Shown here: piece after piece, positions 28,816 through 38,856 of the stretch | Numbering within the stretch: the first letter of the stretch is position 1 | Layout: every line of letters begins with the position of its first letter | NCBI GenBank assembly: GCA_977017575.1 | Contig: CDRNVI010000044.1 | Coordinates: 310,001-374,000, forward strand | Direction of reading: 5' to 3' | From: Paramoeba atlantica | Taxonomy: Eukaryota; Discosea | DNA length: 64,000 bases | Notes under the pieces: generated by a model | The model's database searches: none | Seen by the model: only the letters and a program-made list of their open reading frames with translations | What the model was told of the DNA's origin: nothing | Translations under genes and position numbers: made by a program

Positions 28816-31002
28816 ATGTATCGATCTGTTCGCCTATTCAAGCTGTCTCACTTCGACACGAAGGATGTTCGTGCATCACTTGTTTATAATCCACTTACCA
28901 GACGTGCACTTCCTATGAAAAGCAAACAAATGGAACGCTGGGTTAACCTTGGCTTTCAACCATCCAAAAACTCCTCTCTCTATCTTGAAAATGAGTACCT
29001 TTTTTGGCAGCTCGCTAACGAACTCCTCGCGATTAAATTTTCGGGTGAAGGGTTGAAGTCTCTACTCAAACCTTTGGGAAAGTACGCCTCGCAAACGCTT
29101 TCTCACATGGTGCACGACAGCAATTCAGCAACTGAACTCATCGATCAATTACATAAGTATCTGGATCGTGAAGCACAGGAGTATTGCCGTCGCCAGTCAC
29201 AGAGCCCTGAGACCATTGACTTTGGCATCGGCGGGGATTCAATTGGAGAACGGGTTGATCTTACACAACTTACAACAGATCAACGAAATGCGTTAGAAAT
29301 TGCAAAATTGGGTTATAACTTATATCTTGGGGGATCTGCTGGGACGGGTAAGACAGTAGTGCTCCGCGAAATTGTAAATACTCTTCGACATGAAAGAAAG
29401 TTCCGCATTGCTGTGACAGCCTCCACGGGCGTTGCGGCTGCAAATATCAATGGATATACCTTTCATCACTTGTTTGGATTAGATGGATTATTGACCACAC
29501 ATTTGAAAAATTTGGACGCAATCCTGATTGACGAAGTTTCAATGATTCAATCGGAACTGCTCGCTCATCTGGATATTGCTGCTCGAGCGACAAGAAAAAA
29601 TTCTATGCCCTTTGGAGGCATTCAACTGATACTCTGTGGAGATTTTTTGCAACTTGGAGGCATTCCTAATCACCCACTTTTTTACAATGACCTTTTTATG
29701 CAACATTTCGTTCATGTGAAACTAACAACAATTCATCGCCTTGCAGAGCAACAAAATGAGTTTTCCCACATTCTGAAAGAAGTACGGTATGGGCAGCTAC
29801 CTTCCAGCATTTTTAATTGTGTAAAAACAATTTCAAGCAACGAAGAATTGCCGGAAGAGCCGGACGCTATCTATATTTTTCCACGAAACGAAGACGTACT
29901 GCGTCGTAACTCTCGCCGTCTTGCATTATTGCCCGGTTCGACCCAGTCTTTTCCAAGTCAACTAGGAAAAACGGAATTGATCGAGGATTGGACACCAAAG
30001 TGTGTGATACAACTCAGCGAGGTTGAGGAAAAAATAGGCAGCTCACTTGCTGATCTTAAACGTCGCGTTGCCCATGAGATGGAGAAAAACAGGGCAAGTG
30101 AAAATGAGTTTCGGGACATTGTGCTTTCGGTATATCCTTTGGATTTGGACAACGCACAGGATTTGAGGTGCGCCATTCGGGCTAAGGTCTTATCGGTGTG
30201 CATTGAAGATGAGGCACGGCGTGCTGAGGTGGTGGAAACTGCCACCCTAAGCGTCCTGCAGGGGCTCCGCGTATCATTGAGCAACATGGGTTATGAAACA
30301 CTCTCCGAGGTAGCAACGCCGGACGACATCCCTATCCACATTCAAACAAGGCTTCAGGAGAGGGCGCGAAAGGAGTTATTCTACGAGCCCTTGGGATTGC
30401 GTGTCGGCGCGCGTGTGATGCTTCGTTGGAACTTGAGTAGAACTCTGGTTAATGGATCAGTGGGAATAGTGGAGGGATATGCGGACCCAAGTACTCAGGC
30501 ACAGTACCAGGGAAGCATTCCTCCTCGGATGTACGAAGAGGTACCGAAGTACATGGATTTTTTGAGAACCCAAGAGCAGGAACTACCGCTACTCCCTCTT
30601 GTGCGGTTCAATAATAACGAGCTCGTTCTAGTCCCCCCTTTGGCCATTCCCGTCGGAGGCGATGTTGGCACGGAGTACTATTCCACCTATTTGTTAGGAA
30701 TACCGCTGCAGTTAGCCTACGCGTTTACAGTTCATAAAGTACAGGGCTTAACGTTGACAGGTAATGTTATATTGGACTTGACAAAAATGTTTTCTTGCCC
30801 TCATTTGCTGTATGTGGCGTTGAGTCGAGTGCGCAATCCAAAACAGTTGATCGTAAAAGCATTGGATGCAAAGTGGTCCGAGACAGATCCCATGGCATTA
30901 GCCTTCGATCAAGACATTCCGGGTGCAGACAACGTAGATATGAAGTCCCTTCCAGTAAAAGCCAGAGCTATGTTGAACTATCATTCCGTTGATAGAAAGT
31001 AA
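28816..31002 (+). CDS. PIF1: PIF1-family DNA helicase
   Basis: 728 residues. Motif I GGSAGTGKTVV with Lys179, motif Ia TASTGVAAANINGYTFHHLFG, Walker B LIDEVSMI with Asp239, motif III LCGDFLQLGG, an ILKEVRYG PIF1 signature, and C-terminal YAFTVHKVQGLTL plus YVALSRVRNPKQLIV. PIF1 is a 5'-3' helicase acting on G-quadruplexes, telomeres and mitochondrial DNA. The N-terminal ~40 residues (MYRSVRLFKLSHF...) are basic and could be a mitochondrial presequence. A long, variable insertion between motifs III and V (about 330-560) is rich in charged residues. Confidence 0.94.
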   Translation: MYRSVRLFKLSHFDTKDVRASLVYNPLTRRALPMKSKQMERWVNLGFQPSKNSSLYLENEYLFWQLANELLAIKFSGEGLKSLLKPLGKYASQTLSHMVHDSNSATELIDQLHKYLDREAQEYCRRQSQSPETIDFGIGGDSIGERVDLTQLTTDQRNALEIAKLGYNLYLGGSAGTGKTVVLREIVNTLRHERKFRIAVTASTGVAAANINGYTFHHLFGLDGLLTTHLKNLDAILIDEVSMIQSELLAHLDIAARATRKNSMPFGGIQLILCGDFLQLGGIPNHPLFYNDLFMQHFVHVKLTTIHRLAEQQNEFSHILKEVRYGQLPSSIFNCVKTISSNEELPEEPDAIYIFPRNEDVLRRNSRRLALLPGSTQSFPSQLGKTELIEDWTPKCVIQLSEVEEKIGSSLADLKRRVAHEMEKNRASENEFRDIVLSVYPLDLDNAQDLRCAIRAKVLSVCIEDEARRAEVVETATLSVLQGLRVSLSNMGYETLSEVATPDDIPIHIQTRLQERARKELFYEPLGLRVGARVMLRWNLSRTLVNGSVGIVEGYADPSTQAQYQGSIPPRMYEEVPKYMDFLRTQEQELPLLPLVRFNNNELVLVPPLAIPVGGDVGTEYYSTYLLGIPLQLAYAFTVHKVQGLTLTGNVILDLTKMFSCPHLLYVALSRVRNPKQLIVKALDAKWSETDPMALAFDQDIPGADNVDMKSLPVKARAMLNYHSVDRK

Positions 31003-31407
31003 AACCTGTAAAGTCAGTTGTTTTGCACTTTGACTCGTTTTTCGCTCATCCCACCAATGACTTACATATCGTCAGTACGTTGCATATATTATGCATTGCT
31101 TTAAAGAGGTTCAAAGGGGAAATACTTTAAAGGGAGGATAGTAGTTTTTGAAGCATTGTTTTACATCATCACCATTGCATCTATTTTTTACCTGAATTCA
31201 CACGTGCTGACTATTTACGCGCTATCTTAGATCTATCACCTTCATATTCCATGGACTAAGCCTCATTATATGCTTCCTCCATCAGAAGAAATAAAATCAA
31301 ACCCTATCCTTCGTACTTCAACATCAAAAAAACACTGAAGTATCTGACGTTACTAAACTTCAACACGTCATACTATTTTATTCTTATAGATTAGTGGAAT
31401 TAGTACA
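31003..31407 (+). other. Spacer with AATAAA and an acceptor-like site
   Basis: AATAAA at 31290. Just before the PABP gene, ACTATTTTATTCTTATAG resembles a 3' splice site 18 bp upstream of the ATG. No gene. Confidence 0.4.
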
Positions 31408-33459
31408 ATGAGTGTTGTTGCAGTTCATGAAGCTCCTCTTGCCGCTCGAGATGTTGAAACAGACAGTGTCAGCTCCGTAGTCTCTCATGAAGTAGGGGGG
31501 TCTCTTTATGTCGGAGATTTGGGTCCCAATGTGTCCGAGACAGCGCTTTTTGAGCATTTTCAATCCGTGGGTCCCATGACGTCAGTGCGTATTTGTCGTG
31601 ACGCCATTACTCGCCAATCCTTGGGGTATGGATACGTCAATTTTGCGGATGCTGCCCATGCACAAACCGCCATTGAGACCAAAAATAGTTCGTATCTTAC
31701 TGGATCTTGTATTCGTGTAATGCCCGTGCAAAGGGATCCTACCACACGGCGAAACGCAGCGGGAAATATTTTTATTAAGAATTTGCCACCTGACTTGAAC
31801 ACAAACTTACTGCTCGATATGTTTCGGTCCATAGGCAATATTCTGAGTTGCAAGGTAGTCGTCGATGAAAAAGGAAAAAGCCGGGGTTATGGATTTGTTC
31901 ATTTCGCAAATGAAGGAGATGCCGAAGTGGCAATTAAGGATTTCAATGGGAAATTTGTCAACAGTCTGGAGCTTTATGTGGCCCCTTTCGTGCGACGTGC
32001 CATACGCCAACAGCAAATGCAAAACAATTACACCAATGTGTACATCAAACATCTTCAATCAGCGACTACGGAAGAGGATATCCGTGAGCACTTTAAGCAA
32101 TTTGGGAGTATCACCAGTACATGCACAAAAAAGGACCCCACGGGTCGTCTATTCGCATTTTGCAGCTTCTCGAAGCACGACGAAGCTGTAAAAGCGATTG
32201 AGGAATCACATGACAAGAACGTGGAAGGTATCACTGATGCAGATCTTAAGCTTTATGTCCAACGAGCCCAGAAAAGATGGGAACGTCTAGCAGAGCTACG
32301 AGCCCGTTACGAGCAAAACCGTTTTTCCGGCTTGGGATCCAAAGGCAACAACTTGTATGTGAAGAACTTCGGAGACCATGACAGCACAGAACTGCGAGAT
32401 TTGTTTCGCGAGTACGGTGAGATTAACAGTGTGTTTGTCGCCAAGGATGATACCGGAGCCCCCCGTGGGTACGCCTTTGTGTGCTTTTCCAAAGCCGACG
32501 CCGCAAGCCAAGCTCTCCGCGAGATGAATGGCCGCCTGTTAAACAACAAACCCCTCTACGTCAACGTGGCACAAAAGAAAGAAACCCGCCGCACCATGCT
32601 CCAAATCCAGTTCAGTCGTCCTCAAGGCATCGGCAACCTCCCGGGGGCCTACACCGGGTACGGCACCGTTGGACTCACCTCCAGCTACGGCGTCAACACC
32701 GCCCTGATGCCTTTTCGGTGGTACTCCTCCCCCCAGGCCGCGGCGTTGTTTATGTACGACCCCGCGACCTCCTCTCACGGAGCAGGAGGCGGGCTCCCCC
32801 CGTACGCTATCCCCCGTCCCCTGTCCCGACGACAACTCCCCCCGGCACGTGGTCGCGTCCCCTACCGAGGAGCAGCAGCAGCAGCAGCAGCAGCCTACCA
32901 TGACCGACGCCTCTCTCGTCGACCGCAGCCCCAAAGTGTATATCATGACAGACAGCAACAGCAGCAGCAACAGCATCTTGTGGAAAATCCAACAGAAGCA
33001 GCAGGAGCGGGGCTGGTGCCTCCAACCGGGGGGTTGGTGGAAGGCACTGGGGTGGGGGGGGCCCTCCCCTCGGTGCCCTCCACTCCCGCGTTACGTAGTG
33101 AGACGGGGGGTAGTACCGCGGGTGGGGTGGGCAAGACCCCCTCCCGGCTGCATGGGACCCCTGTGGGGACGCGACCTGTGCCGCTGCCCTCCCCGATGCT
33201 GTCCGCGACACTGAAGGTGGAGGACCTCGCGGGGTTGTCCGTGGAGGAGCGTCATGGGGTGCTGGGGGAGCGGCTGTATGTGGCGATCCATGGGATCTAC
33301 CCTGAGGAGGCGCCGAAGATTACGGGAATGCTGCTGGAGACGGAGCCGGAGGAGTTGGTGCGGTTGTTAAGCCACCCGGCGGATTTGCAGGAGAGGGTGC
33401 GGGAGGCGTATGGTGTGTTGCAAGCCTACCGGAAGCGGAGTGAGGAGTATGGTACGTGA
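31408..33459 (+). CDS. PABP: Poly(A)-binding protein, four RRMs and MLLE domain
   Basis: 683 residues. RRM1 begins at about 33 (LYVGDLGPNV), RRM2 at 119 (NIFIKNLPPD), RRM3 at 210 (NVYIKHLQ) and RRM4 at 315 (NLYVKNFGD). RNP1 motifs are GYGYVNF, GYGFVHF, LFAFCSF and GYAFVCF. The linker carries Ala and Gln runs encoded by CAG-type repeats (about 490-520). The C-terminal MLLE/PABC domain spans about 607-675, with KITGMLLE at 637-644. It binds mRNA poly(A) tails and recruits PAM2 proteins, such as the ataxin-2 encoded at 20264-22735. The last third lies in a strong GC island. Confidence 0.97.
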   Translation: MSVVAVHEAPLAARDVETDSVSSVVSHEVGGSLYVGDLGPNVSETALFEHFQSVGPMTSVRICRDAITRQSLGYGYVNFADAAHAQTAIETKNSSYLTGSCIRVMPVQRDPTTRRNAAGNIFIKNLPPDLNTNLLLDMFRSIGNILSCKVVVDEKGKSRGYGFVHFANEGDAEVAIKDFNGKFVNSLELYVAPFVRRAIRQQQMQNNYTNVYIKHLQSATTEEDIREHFKQFGSITSTCTKKDPTGRLFAFCSFSKHDEAVKAIEESHDKNVEGITDADLKLYVQRAQKRWERLAELRARYEQNRFSGLGSKGNNLYVKNFGDHDSTELRDLFREYGEINSVFVAKDDTGAPRGYAFVCFSKADAASQALREMNGRLLNNKPLYVNVAQKKETRRTMLQIQFSRPQGIGNLPGAYTGYGTVGLTSSYGVNTALMPFRWYSSPQAAALFMYDPATSSHGAGGGLPPYAIPRPLSRRQLPPARGRVPYRGAAAAAAAAYHDRRLSRRPQPQSVYHDRQQQQQQQHLVENPTEAAGAGLVPPTGGLVEGTGVGGALPSVPSTPALRSETGGSTAGGVGKTPSRLHGTPVGTRPVPLPSPMLSATLKVEDLAGLSVEERHGVLGERLYVAIHGIYPEEAPKITGMLLETEPEELVRLLSHPADLQERVREAYGVLQAYRKRSEEYGT

Positions 33460-33774
33460 AGAGGTGGGAGATTGAATAAGTGTGGGGGTTTTCAGTAAGA
33501 ATTTGTTACATCATTGAGGAACGAAAGTATACATGCTGGTTAGTAAAAGATGGGATGGGTATTCTTGTTAAAAAAGAGTGATCTTTTGAAGTAATTTACA
33601 AATTTACGAAAGGTTGTTTTTTAAACCGTTTCATGAGTGGAATTCCTCTTCATTCTCTTAGTCTCAATGCATTTGTAAAGCATTTTTATAGCTTTCTTGT
33701 TCGTTCCCATTTATTTTGAGACTGTTGTGACCTGCAATCAAACTCATTTCATTTCCACTCTTTTGATCTCTTCA
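33460..33774 (+). other. Spacer/leader, nothing certain
   Basis: The SF3A3 frame is open back to 33697 only from a non-ATG codon. CATTTATTTTGAG at 33708-33720 is a weak acceptor-like site. Confidence 0.35.
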
Positions 33775-35295
33775 ATGCCAGAAGCTGCAGAAGTCGCTAA
33801 TCCGTCCATACTAGAAGAAATTCGCACTTTGCATAGTGACCTTGAGCAGTGTTATCGTTCCATTACTCCGCAGCTATTAATCAATCGTCGAACTCTGCAC
33901 CCAAGACATATCGTCCTAATGCGTCATTACATTTGCGAAAAGTTGCTAGAGGCTCAAAAAACATCCCGTACTCTGGTGGAGATCTACCGGGGATCTGACA
34001 TTACCACACTTCGATCACCAGACAGCAATACTTTGCCCGTTGCTCTACAACAATTCCAAGGCGAGATGCAAAAGATAATAAAGCACACTGCATCCCGGGG
34101 AAGACTTGGAGAAAGGTCAGAGCAAAACATTCCAATGTGCCCGATAACGCCTTATATCGAATCCACCGTGAACTCATTCTCTCGCTATACAACCAAAGGG
34201 AAGTTCAGTGGAGAGGAGGGATTTGGCCAGTATCTTGATTTAATAGAAGCACATCAGGCGTACGTCCAACTTTGGAATGATTTTAGTCAGGAGGTGAAAG
34301 AGTCAGCATCAGTTTGGCCCATAACCTACAAGGTCTATCTTGAACGCTATTTGAGCGATTTCGAGGTTTTGCCTAAGTATATACGCTTGATTCCAGATGA
34401 ATTTGTAGTGGAAGAAGACGAGAAACACGTCAGTGGAAGTCAGGCATACTGCGATTATCTTTCCTATTTGGGAAATACACTTCGAGATGCGCACTTGCGC
34501 CTTTTTCCACTAGAGGGTACATGTCTTTTAGAAAAGGAAGCACGCTTCTCGTTATCATCTGCGACAAAAAATTCTGGCGAATGCGCTATTACAGACAAGA
34601 GCACAATTGAAAGCACCTGGAATATATTGAAAGAAAAGTCGGCGACATGCAGGGCCCTAATGATTAATCAACTGGAAGATCGAGTACGCTTTTGGATTTC
34701 TCAAGTAGGTCATCGTCTGATCCATACGATACGCCGGCAGGAGAACAAGATTACCATTACTCCCGAAGAACTTATGGACGCCGAGCTCCGGGAAGAGGAT
34801 GCCATGCGGGAATCTGTTCTCAAGACGAATGAGCTCATTGATTATACGCAAGGTGTACTGCTCTCACCTGACTGTTCTACATTAGACAAGGAGAAAAGGG
34901 CAGTGGAAAAAGAAGAATTGGGGTGGGATGGAAACAAAATTCCTGTATGGCTCCGAAAAGCGCACGGCTTGAAAGTAAAGCAAAAATGTGAAATATGCGG
35001 AAAGATATACGCAGGACCACAAATCTTTGAGCAGCACTTTAAGGAATCTTTTCATATCAGTGCGTTAGCCCGATTGGGTATACCGAATACGCCTCATTTG
35101 CACGGCATTACTTCTGTAAATGAGGCCACCATTCTTTGGCAGAAACTGTGTTCCCAATTGGAAAACCAGAAGCAGGAGCAGTGGAAACCCGATGACGAGG
35201 AATTGGAGGATCGCGAAGGGCAAACGCTTCGTCGGGGCCAGTATCTAGAACTTAAGCGACAAAGAACAGGAGCGACCAATTGGGTTCATAGCTAG
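33775..35295 (+). CDS. SF3A3: Splicing factor SF3a subunit 3 (SF3a60/Prp9)
   Basis: 506 residues from ATG 33775, matching the ~501 of human SF3A3. N-terminus: ILEEIRTLHSDLEQCYRS (family LLE--R-LHEE-ER). The C2H2 finger is at 405-427: C405, C408, H421, H427, sequence CEICGKIYAGPQIFEQHF, followed by the diagnostic LARLGIPNTPHLHGITSV and ATILWQKL. SF3a is part of U2 snRNP; the finger binds U2 and tethers the branch site. Good full-length fit; among the surest calls. Confidence 0.95.
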   Translation: MPEAAEVANPSILEEIRTLHSDLEQCYRSITPQLLINRRTLHPRHIVLMRHYICEKLLEAQKTSRTLVEIYRGSDITTLRSPDSNTLPVALQQFQGEMQKIIKHTASRGRLGERSEQNIPMCPITPYIESTVNSFSRYTTKGKFSGEEGFGQYLDLIEAHQAYVQLWNDFSQEVKESASVWPITYKVYLERYLSDFEVLPKYIRLIPDEFVVEEDEKHVSGSQAYCDYLSYLGNTLRDAHLRLFPLEGTCLLEKEARFSLSSATKNSGECAITDKSTIESTWNILKEKSATCRALMINQLEDRVRFWISQVGHRLIHTIRRQENKITITPEELMDAELREEDAMRESVLKTNELIDYTQGVLLSPDCSTLDKEKRAVEKEELGWDGNKIPVWLRKAHGLKVKQKCEICGKIYAGPQIFEQHFKESFHISALARLGIPNTPHLHGITSVNEATILWQKLCSQLENQKQEQWKPDDEELEDREGQTLRRGQYLELKRQRTGATNWVHS

Positions 35296-35626
35296 AAAGT
35301 TGTGGTTCTTACAATATCTTTGACAGGTTCACGAATTGCCAACTGGTTTCCTTTAATAATCTGCATCCATCTTTTAAATATACATGTATTCTCCCTTAAA
35401 AAATCCTACTCCTACTAAAAGATTGACAACTTAAGTTATGTTCTACGTGCCTCAAAAAATCTAATGTTATGGAAGTATAGTTCGTTATGTTCTTTACATT
35501 CCAAAATCACCTCTCTGCAATGTTGACCCATCTGGTTTTGAGTATGTTGCATGAGCAGGTAGACCAAAGCGGTGTTCACGAGACGCATTTCAGCCTTGAA
35601 GACGTATCGTTGCGTTCACGTGGCCC
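35296..35626 (+). other. AT-rich spacer, nothing recognised
   Basis: 331 bp, no gene or repeat seen. Confidence 0.35.
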
Positions 35627-36949
35627 ATGATTAAGGGGTTGCTCACCTTTACGGCAGTATCTAGCGGTGTGTTTGTGGTATACAATGTTTTTCAAAACCC
35701 CGTAGTCCGAGCCGATATGTTAGCCATCACATCTCTCCATGATACACATGGAGAAAATAGTCCTCTCTGGCATAATGCACAAGCCGGTTTTCTTGGAGAG
35801 CACACCACACCAGATCCATGGATACGGAACGATTCACATGACTATAATCCGTATGAGGAAATTTGTCACGCTGGTGTAACGCTGCAATGTTGCACAACTC
35901 CTAACGGAACGCAGTGGATTTTACAACCACGAGGTCAGAGTTCCCAATCCGGTACCGCGCCCATCACTGCAAAATCACCCCTTCACTACAACCCTCAACA
36001 CTCTCCTACGGATTCAACATCCCCTTCTCCGTACTTTCTCTCAGCAACTCGAAATCCTCGGATTTCCACACCCCACCCTTTTCCCCCACCCACGCCCACC
36101 CCCTACACCTCTCTTGGCTCCTACGAGGAGCACAAGGGACACTCTCGGCTAATCCGGTTTGCGCTTCCCCGCGCAAGCGACCCGATCCACCCCCGGGGGG
36201 TCTCTACCGTCTACATACAGCCCGCAACCCCCACGAGTGAGGGTTCGAAAAACAAGGAAAACGTAGATACGAAAAAAGAGCGTATTTCGGGGGATTTCGG
36301 AGCTCAGGGTGGCCCTTCTCTCGGGGTACCCTACTTTGCCATCCCCTCGGACCAACACAAGGGGTACTTTGACTTGTTAGTGTGGAACGCCCCATCTCAT
36401 TCCGCACTGTATCACTCCCACGAGGTAGGAGACACCGTGGTGGTACGGGAGGGGGAGTGTGTGCTGCGCTACCCCCGGGGGAGTAGGAGCGATTTCCGCC
36501 ACGTACTTCTGTTGCTTGACCCTACCGGGGTGGCACCCGGGTTGCAGTTTATTGAGGAAATCCGGGCATGTCGGAGGGGGGAACCTACGGGAGGGGGGGC
36601 CGTAGCAAAAGGAACTCACCCTCTCCCCGCGGTGCCTAATCTCCATGTGATGTATCTGAAACCTCCGGGGTGGTCAATGGACACCCCGCTGGATCGTCGG
36701 CTAGAGAGGTCATTGGGTGCATACCGTAAGGAGGCGTTAGGGAGCGACGCCCACTTGCACTATGTTACCTCGGGTACTGCGCATACACTGGAACACGCGG
36801 TACGGACCATACCTCCTCACACCTTGGTGGTTGCCATGCTCTCTTCCCAAGCGATGCAGTCATTTAGGATGAAGTACAATACATGGGTGGCAGAGAAAGG
36901 GGAGCAACCGACGTCGTCAGGAAAATGTATTATGCTCACCACGAGGTAA
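35627..36949 (+). CDS. Cytochrome-b5-reductase/FNR-like protein, motifs altered
   Basis: 440 residues. The N-terminal hydrophobic segment LLTFTAVSSGVFVVYNV (about 4-20) could be a membrane or organelle signal. The middle (~90-180) is Pro/Ser/Thr low complexity. From ~225 it follows the ferredoxin reductase fold: VPYFAIPSDQHKGYFDLLVW (family RPYTP-SD--KGYFDLLVK), SHEVGDTVVVREGE (LKVGDTVEVRGP), then LLLLDPTGVAPGLQFIEEI (family IAGGTGITPMLQ). The Arg of the RxYS FAD motif is missing, and the glycine pair before TG is Asp-Pro. It could be a divergent mitochondrial cytochrome-b5-reductase or a non-catalytic relative. It sits in a GC-rich stretch like the FAD monooxygenase-like gene. Confidence 0.6.
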   Translation: MIKGLLTFTAVSSGVFVVYNVFQNPVVRADMLAITSLHDTHGENSPLWHNAQAGFLGEHTTPDPWIRNDSHDYNPYEEICHAGVTLQCCTTPNGTQWILQPRGQSSQSGTAPITAKSPLHYNPQHSPTDSTSPSPYFLSATRNPRISTPHPFPPPTPTPYTSLGSYEEHKGHSRLIRFALPRASDPIHPRGVSTVYIQPATPTSEGSKNKENVDTKKERISGDFGAQGGPSLGVPYFAIPSDQHKGYFDLLVWNAPSHSALYHSHEVGDTVVVREGECVLRYPRGSRSDFRHVLLLLDPTGVAPGLQFIEEIRACRRGEPTGGGAVAKGTHPLPAVPNLHVMYLKPPGWSMDTPLDRRLERSLGAYRKEALGSDAHLHYVTSGTAHTLEHAVRTIPPHTLVVAMLSSQAMQSFRMKYNTWVAEKGEQPTSSGKCIMLTTR

Positions 36950-37211
36950 GCGGTACGACGCTGTCAGATAGACATTATATTTCAGGATATACATATGCAT
37001 GTAGATTTTCTATGCACGTAGATTTTATGCATGTAGATGCATAGAGAAACGGATTCCCGTATGCAAAGGTACTGAAAGCAGCGCCAAGTTTCTCTGATAG
37101 AGCAAACATAGTTTTTTTTTACATGAGTATTCATAGTATTGATACTTTACACCTTTTTTCGGCATGTTTTTGAATATTTAAATTCTTGGGAATTTTATCT
37201 TTCGGTTAACA

Positions 37212-37640
37212 ATGGCTCCGCAGTTAACATCTGGTCAACAAGAAGTGGTCGAATATGAACAAAGAATCAACGAAATGAGGGATGATTTATCAAAATTGAG
37301 TATGCAGCAAAATCAGCTACAAACGCAGCAGCTGATTCTGGAAAGAGACAAAAAGAAGGCTTCCATTACACTTAGAGAGCTGCAAAAATTATCTAAAACA
37401 CATAGATGCTACGAAGCACTTGGGCGAGCATTCGTTCTAGCTCCCGTGACCGATCTCCTTAATTCCGTAGAGCATCACCAAAACCAACTTGGACAAGATC
37501 TCGACAATTGTGACCACCGTAAAGCCAAAGTGAATGAAACTATAAAAGATAAAGAAGTTCACTTTCAAAAATCCTACGAAGAATTCGCAAAATTGGTACG
37601 AGAACATTTCCCTCAAAACTCAACTTTGAGTAAGAAATAG
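37212..37640 (+). CDS. PFDN1: Prefoldin subunit 1 (beta type)
   Basis: 142 residues. Two long coiled coils flank a short beta segment: HRCYEALGRAFVLAPVTDLLNS, matching PFDN1 (VYESVGRMFILQSKEAI). Prefoldin is a jellyfish-shaped hexamer that passes unfolded actin and tubulin to the CCT chaperonin. PFDN2 is the alternative, but its beta segment (RKCYRMVGGVLVERTV) fits less well after RAFVL. High confidence for prefoldin, moderate for subunit 1. Confidence 0.85.
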   Translation: MAPQLTSGQQEVVEYEQRINEMRDDLSKLSMQQNQLQTQQLILERDKKKASITLRELQKLSKTHRCYEALGRAFVLAPVTDLLNSVEHHQNQLGQDLDNCDHRKAKVNETIKDKEVHFQKSYEEFAKLVREHFPQNSTLSKK

Positions 37641-37962
37641 TGGATAGGGTGCGCATTAATCTTTTTTATGATACTTTATCTGTGTTTTTCGGTAAACATT
37701 GGCGGACTGGAGCCGCGTATTGAGCTCAAGATAAGACTGTACCTTTGTATGTCGAAAATTCAGTTTGTCTACTCTGCAAGTACAATATACAGAATGCAGG
37801 TAAAAAATGTACTGCAGGTAAAATGGTTTAAAGTAAGTTACAGTACACTCTAGTAGTTGAAGTACAGAATAATCAAGCCGATGGGTATCAACTTAAAAAT
37901 TGCCCAAAACGTTTAATATGCTCAGAACTTTGACGCAAGGATCTTTGGGGTAAATTTAGACC

Positions 37963-38856
37963 ATGAAGCAACTGAACTCTCATCATCGACGAGACGAGTA
38001 TGTTCCTCGAGAAAATCGACGCGAATACAAGTCTATTTTACGTAAAAAGGTAGAAGCACTGCAAGAACTTCCTCCTCAGACTTGTCCTTGCGCATATCCA
38101 TGTCCTGGGTGGTATCTACGCAGTCCACACTCTCAATCATATTACCCGTTTCTTATCAGAACCGATACATTAAAGAATGTGGAGCAGCGGCTTCCATGTT
38201 TCATGGTTTCTCTCATTCGGCAATGGTTGGATTTTAATCCACCAATTGGGAAAGTTGAATGCACATCAGACTATTCTTTATATCGAGTGTGGATTCCCTT
38301 TGAAATCGTGTTAGGGTACTCGCCGCACATTGAAAAGGTGGGAAAAAGCGTCGCAGCTGCAACTATTCACAGACCAAGGAAGATGGGTCCTGCCATGTGC
38401 TGGAAAAGGGAATGCGTAGTAAGCATGAAATCAGTCTTGCGATTGGAGGAGGACACTTCCGAGACCGAAACCTTTACAACCCTTCGGCACGTCGACTCAG
38501 AAGAAGGTTCAGATGAAAGCACACCTTCTGGAGGGAAAACTAATTTTACCTATACTGACGTAACGTGCTGGGGTCAACCGACTCTTCCAACGGATCCCGA
38601 ATCGGAAAGGGCTGCTCGGTCAGGTGACTGTACCCAGTTGCACAATAGTGAGCATTCCTCTCTTATCACGACATGCGCAGTGATTGATGGAAGAACGCTT
38701 TCTTACACCCCGCAAGAAGCCCGCAGGTTGTCTGCTTCGCAACAAGGCGAAATTTGGTACGATTGGGTTGTACCGCATACAGCCCAGCGCGTGGTTGAGA
38801 CATTTCTCCGCACCAGTATACAAAAAAAGCTCATTAGCAGTGTTGATCCAGATTAA
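37963..38856 (+). CDS. Unrecognised protein with Cys/Trp-rich N-terminal domain
   Basis: 297 residues, not recognised. Residues 30-135 look folded: TCPCAYPCPGWYLRSP, SYYPFLIRTDTL, PCFMVSLIRQWLDFNPP and VWIPFEIVLGY. An acidic, Ser/Thr-rich linker (~150-185) follows, then a second ordered part ending GEIWYDWVVPHTAQRVVETFLR. C-x-C-x3-C near the start could bind metal, but it is not a named finger. No signal peptide or membrane segment. Codon use and position in the array support a real gene. Neighbours are prefoldin and the nuclease fusion, which says little about function. Confidence 0.6.
   Translation: MKQLNSHHRRDEYVPRENRREYKSILRKKVEALQELPPQTCPCAYPCPGWYLRSPHSQSYYPFLIRTDTLKNVEQRLPCFMVSLIRQWLDFNPPIGKVECTSDYSLYRVWIPFEIVLGYSPHIEKVGKSVAAATIHRPRKMGPAMCWKRECVVSMKSVLRLEEDTSETETFTTLRHVDSEEGSDESTPSGGKTNFTYTDVTCWGQPTLPTDPESERAARSGDCTQLHNSEHSSLITTCAVIDGRTLSYTPQEARRLSASQQGEIWYDWVVPHTAQRVVETFLRTSIQKKLISSVDPD

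Noticed and set aside
32481-33291. Other-frame ORFs across the 3' part of PABP
   Set aside because: Shadow frames of a GC-rich coding region with CAG repeats.
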